Assembly (NCBI GenBank): GCA_009746045.1
Contig: RPFO01000082.1
Location: 3,196,328-3,248,758, forward strand
Direction of reading: 5' to 3'
Source: Mesostigma viride
Taxonomy: Eukaryota; Streptophyta; Mesostigmatophyceae; Mesostigmatales; Mesostigmataceae
DNA length: 52,431 nucleotides
Part shown: positions 32,201 through 43,936 of the stretch, in pieces
Layout: each line of letters opens with the position of its first letter
How positions within the stretch are numbered: the stretch's first letter is position 1
Position numbers and translations under genes: made by a program
The notes under the pieces: model-generated
The model's input: the letters and a program-made list of their open reading frames with translations, nothing else
Database searches by the model: none
Told to the model about the DNA's origin: nothing

Positions 32201-35200
32201 ACCGTTTCATCCTTCACAGCCGAGATGAAGTCGTAGACTTGGGTTTTCTCCGATTCGGACAAACCACCCTCGTTCAATCGCCCTCCAACCCGCTCCTCAC
32301 CACCCTCCTCCCCCTCCCCGTCCTTCCTTGCCTTCTCAGTGCTGCTTGAAACCCCATGAATCAAATTCCATATTTCTTTCTGGTCCTGAAGGGGCACCTC
32401 CGGCTTATCCCAGGATTCCTCCATGTGCGTCTTGAAATAGTTGTGCACTTCCAGCAGCGCCGTCCCCCTCGACTTTTTGGAAACGGCCTCGTCTTCTGCA
32501 TTCAGCCCCCCTCCGATCAGGGCAACCCTCCGATGCGCCTCTCTCCCCTGCATGCATGAAATGTGAATCACAGTGTTTGAGACAAAAAACGGTCATACAA
32601 CACACGACCTGACATTTTGTCCTTACACTTTGGAAGATCGGCCGTTCCCGAACAAAAATCACACCCTAATTTCCAGGTTCCAACGGCCGTTGGCGCAAGA
32701 AAAATCACACCCTAATTTCCAGGTTCCAACGGCCGTTGGCGCAAGAAAAATCACACCCTAATTTCCAGGTTCCAACGGCCGTTGGCGCAAGAAAAATCAC
32801 ACACTAATTTCCAGGTTCCAACGGCCGTTGGCGCAAGAAAAATCACACCCTACTTTCCAGGTTCCAACGGCCGTTGGCGAATGAAAAATAACACGGTAAT
32901 TTCCAGGTTCCAACGGCCGTTGGCGCAAGAAAAATCACACCCTAATTTCCAGGTTCCAACGGCCGTTGGCGAAAGAAAAATCACACACCAATTTCCAGGT
33001 TCCAACGGCCGTTGGCGCAAGAAAAATCACACCCTAATTTCCAGGTTCCAACGGCCGTTGGCGCAAGAAAAATCACACACTAATTTCCAGGTTCCAACGG
33101 CCGTTGGCGAAAGAAAAATCACACACTAATTTCCAGGTTCCAACGGCCGTTGGCGAACAAAAATAACATCTAGTGCCTAAAACGTTCCCACACCCGATCC
33201 GTTATATTTACCTTTTGCGTCCGCATGTCCTTCATGGGCGGGATCAGTGCTTCCCCCTCCACCTCCCAGCCCTTGAGCACGTCCAGATTGGTGTACTTGA
33301 ACTTCTCCGCGTCCCTCACCAACCCCCTCCACAAATCAAACGCCTCGTCGGTTGTCTCCACGAACTTGCCCTTTTGTTTACCCGCAATCTCGCCAGCTAT
33401 CGCAGTACTCACTTGCTCGTCAGAGCCCTCGAAAATCACGGACTTCAACATCTGCGTGTAGTGGTTGCCGTCCAGCACGGCAAACTGCACAAACACGCAA
33501 GGCGTCTGGTCTGGAAATTTACCCTTAAGGCCGGCATGGTCCGAGATGTTCAAGCTCCCCATCGCGGATTTCGTCAGGTCAACTACTGCCTGACGCTCAG
33601 ATTCATTTGACCACTCGGACGGATCCAACTCCATGGTGATCAACTCGTCTGAGCAAGCGGCCGCCATGTCCTTCAGGGAGTCCGTCCGGAGAATGGACAT
33701 GGCTTCCTCGGCCGTTGGCGAACGATAGTATCCGAACCTCTGCACGGCACGGTCACTGTCGTCCCCCGTCAGTATTTTAATGTGGTAAGGAACCATTTCA
33801 CTCCTCTGCACCCATAAATTGTAGAGACCTGGATCACGGTCTGCCAGCACCTGCCACGCAAACCGGAAGATCGGCACGGCACATTTTGCTTTTGTCAGAC
33901 TTGTGCCGGCCCCCACGAACCACGGCGCGAGCCCCCTACAATTCCGCACCGTCACCGTCCGATGCCGCATGAGTTCCGGGAGTTGGCACAAGTTCTCCGT
34001 GGGGGCCCGTACTTGAGTCGCAATCGCGGACCCCCCACGATGTCGACATCGTCTGGAACTAGGCGTATCTTCTGCCGCAGATGAAACGCCGCCTGTATGG
34101 TGTCAGTTAGATTCTTGTCGTGCACTTGAGAGGACGGCGCTGGCTCCCAGGAGTCCAAAATGCTGGGCTTCGCATTTCCAGCACGTGTCGTCAGCAGCCC
34201 CTTCCTCTCAAAGGTCTTCACAATAACCGACCATAAGTCGGTGCCCGGTGCTCGTTGGCGCCAGTCCTCAAAAAATGTTGTGAGATGCCTTTCCGCACAC
34301 CCATGTTCAATCTTGTAAGCCCACTTCTCCCGCTCTTCCTCCGTTCTCTGCCTTGACGGACGCCCCTGATCACATGCAAAAAACATACAGATAGCCGGAA
34401 GGTCAGTACTATGTTCCAACGGCCGTCGCCGGAAAAATAACACCCTAATTTCCAGGTTTCAACGGCCGTTGGCGCATGAAAATCACACCCTAATTTCCAG
34501 GTTCCAACGGCCGTTGGCGACAGAAAATCACACCCTAATTTCCAGGTTCCAACGGCCGTTGGCGCGAGAAAAATGAAACCCTAATTTCCAGGTTCCAACG
34601 GCCGTTGGCGCGAGAAAATCACACCCTATTTTCCAGGTTCCAACGGCCGTTGGCGCAAGAAAAATGACACCCTAATTTCCAGTTCCAACGGCCGTTGGCG
34701 CGAGAAAAATGAAACCTTCATTTCCAGGTTCCAACGGCCGTTGGCGCAAGAAAAATAACACCCTAATTTCCAGGTTCCAACGGCCGTTGGCGCATGAAAA
34801 TCACACCCTAATTTACAGGTTCCAACGGCCGTTGGCGCATGAAAATCACACCCTAATTTACAGGTTCCAACGGCCGTTGGCGCATGAAAATCACACCCTA
34901 ATTTACAGGTTCCAACGGCCGTTGGCGCATGAAAATCACACCCTAATTTCCAGGTTCCGACGGCCGTTGGGCAAAAAAAAAATAACACCCTAATTTCCAA
35001 ATTGCAACGGCCGTTGGCGCAAGAAAATCAAGCAAGAAAAGGACAGGGACAAGGACAAGGACAAGGACAAGGACAAGGACAAGGACAAGGCCAAGGCCAA
35101 GGGCAAGGCCAAGGCCAAGGCCAAGGCCAAGGCCAAGGCCAAGGCCAAGGCCAAGGCCAAGGCCAAGGCCAAGGCCAAGGACAAGGCCAAGGCCAAGGCC

Positions 35201-38200
35201 AAGGCCAAGGCCAAGGCCAAGGCAATGCCAAGGCCAAGGCAAGGCAAGGCAAGGCATGTCAAGGCCAAGGCCAAGGCCAAGGACAAGGACAAGGACAAGG
35301 ACAAGGACAAGGACAAGGACAAGGACAAGGACAAGGACAAGGACAAGGACAAGGACAAGGACAAGGACAAGGACAAGGACAAGGACAAGGACAAGGACAA
35401 GGACAAGGACAAGGACAAGGACAAGGACAAGGACAAGGACAAGGACAAGGACAAGGACAAGGACAAGGACAAGGACAAGGACAAGGACAAGGACAAGGAC
35501 AAGGACAAGGACAAGGACAAGGACAAGGACAAGGACAAGGACAAGGACAAGGACAAGGACAAGGACAAGGACAAGGACAAGGACAAGGACAAGGACAAGG
35601 ACAAGGACAAGGACTGGACAAGGACAAGGACAAGGACAAGGACAAGGACAAGGACAAGGACAAGGACAAGGACAAGGACAAGGACAAGGACAAGGACAAG
35701 GACAAGGACAAGGACAAGGACAAGGACAAGGACAAGGACAAGGACAAGGACAAGGACAAGGACAAGGACAAGGACAAGGACAAGGACAAGGACAAGGACA
35801 AGGACAAGGACAAGGACAAGGACAAGGACAAGGACAAGGACAAGGACAAGGACAAGGACAAGGACAAGGACAAGGACAAGGACAAGGACAAGGACAAGGA
35901 CAAGGACAAGGACAAGGACAAGGACAAGGACAAGGACAAGGACAAGGACAAGGACAAGGACAAGGACAAGGACAAGGACAAGGACAAGGACAAGGACAAG
36001 GACAAGGACAAGGACAAGGACAAGGACAAGGACAAGGACAAGGACAAGGACAAGGACAAGGACAAGGACAAGGACAAGGACAAGGACAAGGACAAGGACA
36101 AGGACAAGGACAAGGACAAGAGGACAAGGACAAGGACAAGGACAAGGACAAGGACAAGGACAAGGACAAGGACAAGGACAAGGACAAGGACAAGGACAAG
36201 GACAAGGACAGGACAAGGACAAGGACAAGGACAAGGACAAGGACAAGGACAAGGACAAGGACAAGGACAAGGACAAGGACAAGGACAAGGACAAGGACAA
36301 GGACAAGGACAAGGACAAGGACAAGGACAAGGACAAGGACAAGGACAAGGACAAGGACAAGGACAAGGACAGGACAAGGACAAGGACAAGGACAAGGACA
36401 AGGACAAGGACAAGGACAAGGACAAGGTGCTGGCACAAGGACAAGGACAAGGACAAGGACAAGGACAAGGACAAGGACAAGGACAAGGACAAGGACAAGG
36501 TGCTGGCACAAGGACAAGGACAAGGACAAGGACAAGGACAAGGACAAGGACAAGGACAAGGACAAGGACAAGGACAAGGACAAGGACAAGGACAAGGACA
36601 AGGACAAGGACAAGGACAAGGACAAGGACAAGGACAAGGACAAGGACAAGGACAAGGACAAGGACAAGGACAAGGACAAGGACAAGGACAAGGACAAGGA
36701 CAAGGACAAGGACAAGGACAAGGACAAGGACAAGGACAAGGACAAGGACAAGGACAAGGACAAGGACAAGGACTGGCACAAGGACAAGGACAAGGACAAG
36801 GACAAGGACAAGGACAAGGACAAGGACAAGGACAAGGACAAGGACAAGGACAAGGACAAGGACAAGGACAAGGACAAGGACAAGGACAAGGACAAGGACA
36901 AGGACAAGGACAAGGACAAGGACAAGGACAAGGACAAGGACAAGGACAAGGACAAGGACAAGGTGCTGGACAAGGACAAGGACAAGGACAAGGCTGGACA
37001 AGGACAAGGACAAGGACAAGGACAAGGACAAGGACAAGGACAAGGACAAGGACAAGGACAAGGACAAGGACAAGGACAAGGACAAGGACAAGGACAAGGA
37101 CAAGGACAAGGACAAGGACAAGGACAAGGCTGGACAAGGACAAGGCTGGACAAGGACAAGGCTGGACAAGGACAAGGACAAGGACAAGGACAAGGACAAG
37201 GACAAGGACAAGGACAAGGACAAGGACAAGGACAAGGACAAGGACAAGGACAAGGACAAGGACAAGGACAAGGACAAGGACAAGGACAAGGACAAGGACA
37301 AGGACAAGGACAAGGACAAGGACAAGGACAAGGACAAGGACAAGGACAAGGACAAGGACAAGGACAAGGACAAGGACAAGGACAAGGACAAGGACAAGGA
37401 CAAGGACAAGGACAAGGACAAGGACAAGGACAAGGACAAGGACAAGGACAAGGACAAGGACAAGGACAAGGACAAGGACAAGGACAAGGACAAGGACAAG
37501 GACAAGGACAAGGACAAGGACAAGGACAAGGACAAGGACAAGGACAAGGACAAGGACAAGGACAAGGACAAGGACAAGGACAAGGACAAGGACAAGGACA
37601 AGGACAAGGACAAGGACAAGGACAAGGACAAGGACAAGGACAAGGACAAGGACAAGGCTGGACAAGGACAAGGACAAGGACAAGGACAAGGACAAGGACA
37701 AGGACAAGGACAAGGACAAGGACAAGGACAAGGACAAGGACAAGGACAAGGACAAGGACAAGGACAAGGACAAGGACAAGGACAAGGACAAGGACAAGGA
37801 CAAGGACAAGGACAAGGACAAGGACAAGGACAAGGACAAGGACAAGGACAAGGACAAGGACAAGGACAAGGACAAGGACAAGGACAAGGACAAGGACAAG
37901 GACAAGGACAAGGACAAGGACAAGGACAAGGACAAGGACAAGGACAAGGACAAGGACAAGGACAAGGACAAGGACAAGGACAAGGACAAGGACAAGGACA
38001 AGGACAAGGACAAGGACAAGGACAGGACAAGGACAAGGACAAGGACAAGGACAAGGACAAGGACAAGGACAAGGACAAGGCTGGACAAGGACAAGGACAA
38101 GGACAAGGACAAGGACAAGGACAAGGACAAGGCTGGACAAGGACAAGGACAAGGACAAGGACAAGGACAAGGACAAGGACAAGGACAAGGACAAGGACAA

Positions 38201-40262
38201 GGACAAGGACAAGGACAAGGACAAGGACAAGGACAAGGACAAGGACAAGGACAAGGACAAGGACAAGGACAAGGACAAGGACAAGGACAAGGACAAGGAC
38301 AAGGACAAGGACAAGGACAAGGACAAGGACAAGGACAAGGACAAGGACAAGGACAAGGACAAGGACAAGGACAAGGACAAGGACAAGGACAAGGCTGGAC
38401 AAGGACAAGGACAAGGACAAGGACAAGGACAAGGACAAGGACAAGGACAAGGACAAGGACAAGGACAAGGACAAGGACAAGGACAAGGACAAGGACAAGG
38501 ACAAGGACAAGGACAAGGACAAGGACAAGGACAAGGACAAGGACAAGGACAAGGACAAGGACAAGGACAAGGACAAGGACAAGGCTGGACAAGGACAAGG
38601 ACAAGGACAAGGCAAGGACAAGGACAAGGACAAGGACAAGGACAAGGACAAGGACAAGGACAAGGACAAGGACAAGGACAAGGACAAGGACAAGGACAAG
38701 GACAAGGACAAGGACAAGGACAAGGACAAGGACAAGGGGACAAGGACAAGGGGACAAGGACAAGGACGGACAAGGACAAGGACAAGGACAAGGACAAGGA
38801 CAAGGACAAGGACAAGGACAAGGACAAGGACAAGGACAAGGACAAGGACAAGGACAAGGACAAGGACAAGGACAAGGACAAGGACAAGGACAAGGACAAG
38901 GACAAGGACAAGGACAAGGACAAGGACAAGGACAAGGACAAGGACAAGGACAAGGACAAGGACAAGGACAAGGACAAGGACAAGGACAAGGACAAGGACA
39001 AGGACAAGGACAAGGACAAGGACAAGGACAAGGACAAGGACAAGGACAAGGACAAGGACAAGGACAAGGACAAGGACAAGGACAAGGACAAGGACAAGGA
39101 CAAGGACAAGGACAAGGACAAGGACAAGGACAAGGACAAGGACAAGGACAAGGACAAGGACAAGGACAAGGACAAGGACAAGGACAAGGACAAGGACAAG
39201 GACAAGGACAAGGACAAGGACAAGGACAAGGACAAGGACAAGGACAAGGGGACAAGGACAAGGACAAGGACAAGGACAAGGACAAGGACAAGGACAAGGA
39301 CAAGGACAAGGACAAGGACAAGGACAAGGACAAGGACAAGGACAAGGACAAGGACAAGGACAAGGACAAGGACAAGGACAAGGACAAGGACAAGGACAAG
39401 GACAAGGACAAGGACAAGGACAAGGACAAGGACAAGGACAAGGACAAGGACAAGGACAAGGACAAGGACAAGGACAAGGACAAGGACAAGGACAAGGACA
39501 AGGACAAGGACAAGGACAAGGACAAGGACAAGGACAAGGACAAGGACAAGGACAAGGACAAGGACAAGGACAAGGACAAGGACAAGGACAAGGACAAGGA
39601 CAAGGACAAGGACAAGGACAAGGACAAGGACAAGGACAAGGACAAGGACAAGGACAAGGACAAGGACAAGGACAAGGACAAGGACAAGGACAAGGACAAG
39701 GACAAGGACAAGGACAAGGACAAGGACAAGGACAAGGACAAGGACAAGGACAAGGACAAGGACAAGGACAAGGACAAGGACAAGGACAAGGACAAGGACA
39801 AGGACAAGGACAAGGACAAGGACAAGGACAAGGACAAGGACAAGGACAAGGACAAGGACAAGGACAAGGACAAGGACAAGGACAAGGACAAGGACAAGGA
39901 CAAGGACAAGGACAAGGACAAGGATGGCGCAAGAAAATCACATCTTTGTGCGTAACACCTACCCGGGCAGCTGGCAGTGTCTGGTGGGTTGCTTTTCCAG
40001 TTGCTGCCGTCGCGGCATCGGAACCCGATGACCCAGAAGCCGCCGATTTCCTCCGCTCCTTCGCCGCCTTTGCTGCATGAGCGCCGCGCGCCTCTTGCCC
40101 CGACGATGGTGCGGGGGGAGGGGGCATTTGCTGTGCTGCCGCTGCAGCTTCCGACGGCGCGGAAGGGCCGGCGGCGGGAGGGGGCAACACCGGTGGCGGC
40201 GGAGAGCCCGGCGGCGGGGGCGCCGGCGGAGGGGAACGCGGGTGGTTGTGCGTACAAGCACG
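29206..40262 (-). CDS. Long uncharacterised multi-exon gene, 5'-partial
   Basis: Proposed exons on the minus strand: 40262-39963, 34365-33212, 32547-30142 and 30022-29206 (stop). All borders are AG/GT (donors GTAGGT, GTAAAT, GTAAGT; acceptors CACAG, ATCAG, TGCAG). Phases match provided one base is added at G/C runs near 34001-34008, 32069-32077, 31292-31298, 30872-30877, once in the 30.2-30.7 kb repeat, and at 29806-29814. With those additions the second and last exons have in-phase lengths. Exon 1 is Pro/Ala-rich with KERRK. Exons 2-3 look globular (KFPDQTPCVFVQFAVLDGNH; LYDLTYMAKIFCEV). Exon 3 ends with KKKRRKR, an acidic Asp/Glu/Gly stretch and a low-complexity repeat. Exon 4 contains DFHVDTFLVHGVVRKVDKTG and a basic C-terminus. 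A nuclear protein is suggested by the basic and acidic tracts. No family recognised. Confidence 0.6.
30220..30760 (-). repeat. G-rich minisatellite in exon 3
   Basis: Minus strand: repeats of about 19-24 bases around CGAAGGGCGGAGAGGGGGGC. In frame they encode Arg/Gly/Glu-rich units such as RAERGAG or SKDGEGGG. All frames are largely open, so exon or intron status rests on the flanking frames. No splice acceptor was found at the left edge, so it was kept as coding. Confidence 0.7.
32650..33170. repeat. 46-bp tandem array 1 (11 copies, intronic)
   Basis: Eleven units of exactly 46 bp. The palindrome CCAACGGCCGTTGG recurs from 32680 to 33140. Each unit continues GCGCAAGAAAAATCACACC and CTAATTTCCAGGTT. 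It lies wholly inside the intron between the exons ending at 33212 and starting at 32547 of the minus-strand gene. Confidence 0.95.
34405..35035. repeat. 46-bp tandem array 2 (14 copies, intronic)
   Basis: The same unit as array 1, 14 copies with 45-48 bp spacing. The first (34414) and the 13th (34957) palindromes carry substitutions. It begins about 40 bases from the exon starting at 34365 and runs directly into the GGACAA satellite. Confidence 0.95.
35041..39923 (+). repeat. 4.9-kb GGACAA hexanucleotide satellite
   Basis: About 810 copies of GGACAA. A GGCCAA-rich block occupies about 35089-35280. Occasional interruptions (GGCTGGACAA, GGTGCTGGCACAA, GGGGACAA, GGACAGGACAA) recur and divide it into blocks. 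After the last copy the sequence GGCGCAAGAAAATCACA resumes at 39925, which is the continuation of the 46-bp unit. The satellite therefore expanded inside a 46-bp repeat within an intron. On the transcribed strand it reads TTGTCC. The 1,400-1,800-codon open frames (Gly-Gln, Asp-Lys, Arg-Thr, Leu-Ser, Cys-Pro, Val-Leu) are period artefacts. Confidence 0.97.
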
Positions 40263-40680
40263 CTGTGACACGCAGACGACAAAGAAGAAATCCGCCGAAT
40301 ATGTTAGCAAGCGGTGCGGTGCAGCACACACACCTGACAAAGCTAATAGGTCAACCCTTAAAACCGTGTCCAACTGCCCGCTATAAAAACCGGGCAATGG
40401 TCACTTTCCATGATAATGTCCACAAACCAACCTAATAGTTAGTTATGGTCCATTATAGGACACAAGCACACACATATATTCACCACCTTGGGGGTCATGT
40501 CATTGGTCATATTGCAATGTCCTATGGGTGCCAAATATAGCACCCCCTGACAGAAAGGAAGCTAGTAAAGGGCTCATGAACACCAAGGTTGCATGTGGAG
40601 GAGCAGGGACCCAGCTGCAAGCTCTAACAATAAATGCCCACTACAAATAGCGGACAGTTTGGTTTGTGACACCTGCTAGC
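40263..40680. other. Upstream flank or intron of the long gene
   Basis: The acceptor CACAG at 40263-40265 precedes exon 1 of the minus-strand gene. No earlier exon could be fixed. A minus ATG near 40396 opens a short frame ending at a GTGTGT donor-like site, but its phase does not fit exon 1. Confidence 0.35.
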
Positions 40681-40795
40681 ATTACAAAGCTCAATTCTCA
40701 TCCCGTAGCAACAAAAATGTAATGTCCGCTGTAAATATCACTCAAAACGGCTAAAGGGTTAAAACGAAGTTGTAGTTGTTTTGCGGCATCAAGTT

Positions 40796-40919
40796 TCAAA
40801 GTACGTACTGGGATACCCTTCGCCAGCCTGCTTGGCATCCAGGATAAGATCTTGGAACCAGTAAGGGGGCTTCGCTTGCTGCGGCAGATGGTGCAATCCA
40901 TTGTGATCTGCGCGCAAAA
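40796..40919 (-). CDS. Candidate terminal exon, unknown gene
   Basis: Minus strand: after a CGCAG acceptor an open frame (HHLPQQAKPPYWFQDLILD, then AKQAGEGYPSTYFET) ends in TGA at about 40796. A TGTAA signal lies about 110 bases further on (40682-40686). Another frame of the same stretch has MDCTIC, so the frame choice is uncertain. The rest of the gene would lie to the right, in or beyond the 79-bp repeats. Confidence 0.35.
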
Positions 40920-41340
40920 CATACACAAACAACCAAACCCTCATAGGTTGAGCAATCCACAAAATCATGCCATTACTGTAACAACATGGGCAAAGCATAC
41001 ACAAACGAACAACCATCATAGATTGAGCTAACAATCCAGAAAATCATGCCATTACTGTAACAACATGGGCAAAGCATACACAAACGAACAACCATCATAG
41101 ATTGAGCTAGCAATCCACAACATTATGCCATTACTGTAACAACATGGGCAAAGCATACACAAACGAACAACCATCATAGATTGAGCTAGCAATCCACAAC
41201 ATCATGCCATTACTGTAACAACATGGGCAAAGCATACACAAACGAACAACCATCATAGATAGAGCAATCCACAACATCATGCCATTAATGTAATAACATG
41301 GGCAAAACATACACAAACAAATAGCCATGATAGGGCATTA
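40920..41340. repeat. 79-bp tandem repeat, about five copies
   Basis: Units contain ATGCCATTACTGTAACAACA, GGGCAAAGCATACACAAACG and AACAACCATCATAGATTGAG. Spacing of ATGCCATTACTG is 79, 79, 79 and about 75 bases. No coding. It directly adjoins the chloroplast-derived fragment. Confidence 0.85.
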
Positions 41341-41439
41341 AGAGAATAGCCATGATTGGGGCAATAAGAGAATTTTTTTGTTCAATTCAATGATCACAAT
41401 TTATGCACACAGTCGATGCATTCATAAATGAGGCAGGTT

Positions 41440-41919
41440 CTTCCGAAAATTGGCTCCGTCGTAGAGTGTCAACGGCCAACTTGCAAACACGCACGTTACA
41501 TGATATACATCCTAGTCATTATGGTCCTATACAAACGCCAGAAGGGCCGAATACCGGTTTAATTGGATCTTTAGCTACGCATAGTAAAGTAAATGAATAT
41601 GTTTTCTTGTCCTTTTTATACATTACAAAAAAATCAAGTAATTAAAAGTGAAATACCTATTTTTATACCTCCACATCAACAAGATCAATTTAAATTCGCC
41701 CCAGAATATTTATTACTTTCTTGTTACTCTAGTGTTGAAAATAATTATGTTCATGTGCGATATAAACCAGAATTTAGTAGTAAAGCAGAAGAAGTCGATT
41801 ATTTGGGGATTTCTCCAACGCAAGCTTCAATAGCTACTTCATTTATTCCCTTGGTGGAACATGATGATGCAATCCGAGCATTAATGGGTTGTAATATGCA
41901 AAGACAAGCAGTTCCATGA
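41440..41919 (+). pseudogene. rpoB: Chloroplast rpoB fragment (nuclear plastid DNA)
   Basis: Translates in two frames to a central part of the RNA polymerase beta subunit. It opens with [20 protein letters not shown] and [22 protein letters not shown] one-base shift near 41600 leads to [10 protein letters not shown] and a stretch ending [20 protein letters not shown], then [20 protein letters not shown]. These match the conserved fork-region blocks of bacterial and plastid RpoB. The usual RIC before PIET is missing, so a small deletion is likely. The AT-rich composition and plastid-like codon use contrast with both flanks. Both ends stop abruptly mid-gene and no other plastid gene adjoins, so it is a nuclear insertion (NUPT) rather than functional. 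A misjoined plastid read is the alternative. Confidence 0.85.
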
Positions 41920-41925
41920 CACCAA

Positions 41926-42155
41926 GGTTGAGACTTACATGCATGGGACAAGAAAAACCTCGTTGCAAGGGTTGAAACAATAACGAAATTGTATGACCAC
42001 AGACACATAAAATGGAAGGCTTGCTCAGTATTATTATTTACCCATCAATCAATTTTAAAGGCAAGGAAATGTTGAAATACGGAAGACCGTCCCAAGTTCG
42101 CCAGCATTAACAAAAGCATTTCTGTGACAAGAACAGTGGGCGACCATTCCCATTA
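41926..42155. other. Short spacer, nothing recognised
   Basis: Sequence between the rpoB fragment and the stop of the next minus-strand gene. Probably the 3' flank of that gene. No palindrome copy seen. Confidence 0.4.
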
Positions 42156-42943
42156 TTATCTTTTCCTCTTTTGTTTCTTCCCCTTCCCGGACTCGCATGC
42201 ATAAGCGACGTCCGCCATCCCCAAACGATGCAAAATTTTGTTGGAGCTCTGCATCTTCTCCAACAGTTCTTGATCCGATTCCTCCTTTGCACGACGCGCT
42301 TCCTCTGCCTTCGCCTTTGCGGCCTCCACATCTGCATCTATATCCGCCTTCACCACCATCCTGATCAAACGGTCCCGCTCCTCAGGCCTCGGGAGCGTCG
42401 GCAGTCCCACCGGCTCTGCGGCAAGAAGAGCCTCCAAAATATCCTTGTGCAGTCTTTGTGCTTCCACAAATCCATTATTCTCATCAAGGTGTACGCGCAT
42501 TCACGCGCCACACCCTGCAAGGAATCCCCCATGGTAACGTTAAGCCCATGAGCAAACCCGTACGCGCTGTCCCCCTCTGCAAAAATCTCGAGTCCCTGCC
42601 TGTCGAGGCGCACCAGCTCAACTTTCCGTTCCCCAGTGTGCGTTGCCGTGAAGTGGAGGACCGAGCGTGTCATTCCGGTCTTCCCCATCAACATCTGCAA
42701 ACTTGCTACGTATGCGATCCCACGAGCGCACACGTCCTCCAACTTCTCGGCAAAAGGTAGATGTGTCTTGCAATACACATCCAATCCCTCCAGTGGTCTA
42801 TCACATCTAAGAAATCCACACCCCCCGTATGGATCCTTGGCATTTTGGTACTCGAGGTCGTGCGCTTGCAGGAACTTGTAATGTTCCGCGCACAGTCCCT
42901 CGACCCTTACGGGCTCCGTACAGATTTTGCATTTCGTTGCCAT
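42156..42943 (-). CDS. Cys/His-module protein with charged C-terminus
   Basis: Not recognised. The ATG at 42943 directly follows GCGCAG, a likely splice acceptor. The N-terminus has two putative zinc-binding groups: KCKIC..GLCAEH and CGFLRC..YCKTH (C-x4-C-x10-C-x2-H). A mixed alpha/beta part follows (VLHFTATHTGERKVELVRLD), then a frame break near 42487. One extra A in GAATG joins it to MRVHLDENNGFVEAQRLHKD and a long charged helix (EAAKAKAEEARRAKEESDQE, probable coiled coil). It ends in GKGKKQKRKR, a nuclear-localisation-like tail. Same module as the genes at 43.2-43.7 and 44.4-45.1 kb. Confidence 0.6.
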
Positions 42944-43170
42944 CTGCGCAATTGCCATGAGTCCCATACAGCAGCCATTGTATAACAGGGGCAATAAGGA
43001 CCGTCAGAACCCCCTCTGGCGTCTTTCTCACACAATTCTCAATCTAGTCTTTTGTGTGCAATAATTGTTGGTTCAAAGAAGGTCCGTTCAAAGAAGTTTT
43101 ATGAGACAAAATAAATTAGTTTCAATTACACGCATCAGATTAATCAAATCATATTTTCTCCCTCTCTTTC

Positions 43171-43742
43171 TTACTGAGCAATTCTGTCCATCCTGCCCCT
43201 CTTTGCCGGCTTCTCATCAATCTCCTCATCAAAATCACACACACGTCTAATCTGCTGTCTAATCTGCTCTACCACCCCCCCTTGCGCATCAGGTCTTTCA
43301 CCTCCCCCTTCAAGAGCGCTGTCACGAGTCGCGCGCACTCATACGCGGACTCCGTGGCCAGGTCCCTTCCCATATCATGCCACACTTTGGCCGTTGGACA
43401 GTCGGGATGGTCTCCCATGTAAGCCCACACATGCCTTGGCGGCTTGTCCTCTCCGCCTATCCCCTCTCCAGGTCGCATCTGTCCCACCTCCTCTATCACC
43501 CACTCTGCATCACGCAGCATGAATCGAGGCTTCTTGTCAACATAGTACAAGACCAAAACCATGTTGTTGGGCCAAGGCTTCCACTTTTTCGTCACGATGT
43601 GACGGTCAATCGTCATCAGCCCGCTCTCGATTTCGGCAAACAACGCCCCCCATACGTCAGAATGCTTGGGACAGAACCACTCGCTGTCCGTCGGCATTCC
43701 TTCCCATTGACAATCCGGATGTTCGCATCGAATGGGGTCCAT
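43171..43742 (-). CDS. Cys/His-module protein
   Basis: ATG at 43742 directly follows GCACAG. The N-terminus carries CEHPDCQWEG..EWFCPKH, a C-x4-C-x11-C-x2-H putative zinc site, then SDVWGALFAEIESGL and a predicted globular part (NNMVLVLYYVDKKPRFMLRD, HVWAYMGDHPDCPTAKVW). Uncorrected, the frame stops at 43269 just after a run of seven G (43275-43281 as C). One added base extends it to a basic, Arg-rich tail ending RMDRIAQ with stop TAA at 43171-43173. Upstream, within 60-100 bases, are two copies of the 14-bp palindrome. Function unknown; paralogous in layout to its neighbours. Confidence 0.6.
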
Positions 43743-43936
43743 CTGTGCACATCGATATTTTTTACACCACCCGCAAACGCACGCATTCAGCAGGGTCAAC
43801 GGCCGTTGGCCCTGTTAAATTCCACACATCCCAACGGCCGTTGGCCTTAGACGCACAAAACTTGACACCATCAGGCGATTTTTTCCAAATGATTCTTCTT
43901 TATTAAATAAATTTACATTCATCCTAAAATCACATT

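Noticed and set aside
32650-35035. CRISPR-like look of regularly spaced palindromes
   Set aside because: The sequences between palindromes are the same in every unit, so there are no unique spacers, and the host is eukaryotic with the arrays in introns.
32650-35035. Telomere-like CCCTAA words in the 46-bp units
   Set aside because: One CCCTAA per 46 bases, not tandem. Chlorophyte telomere repeats are TTTTAGGG or TTTAGGG in tandem, which is not seen.
35002-40397. Open frames of 1,400-1,800 codons on both strands
   Set aside because: They are forced by the six-base period of GGACAA, which has no stop in any frame. The dipeptide composition and equal openness of all frames show they are not genes.
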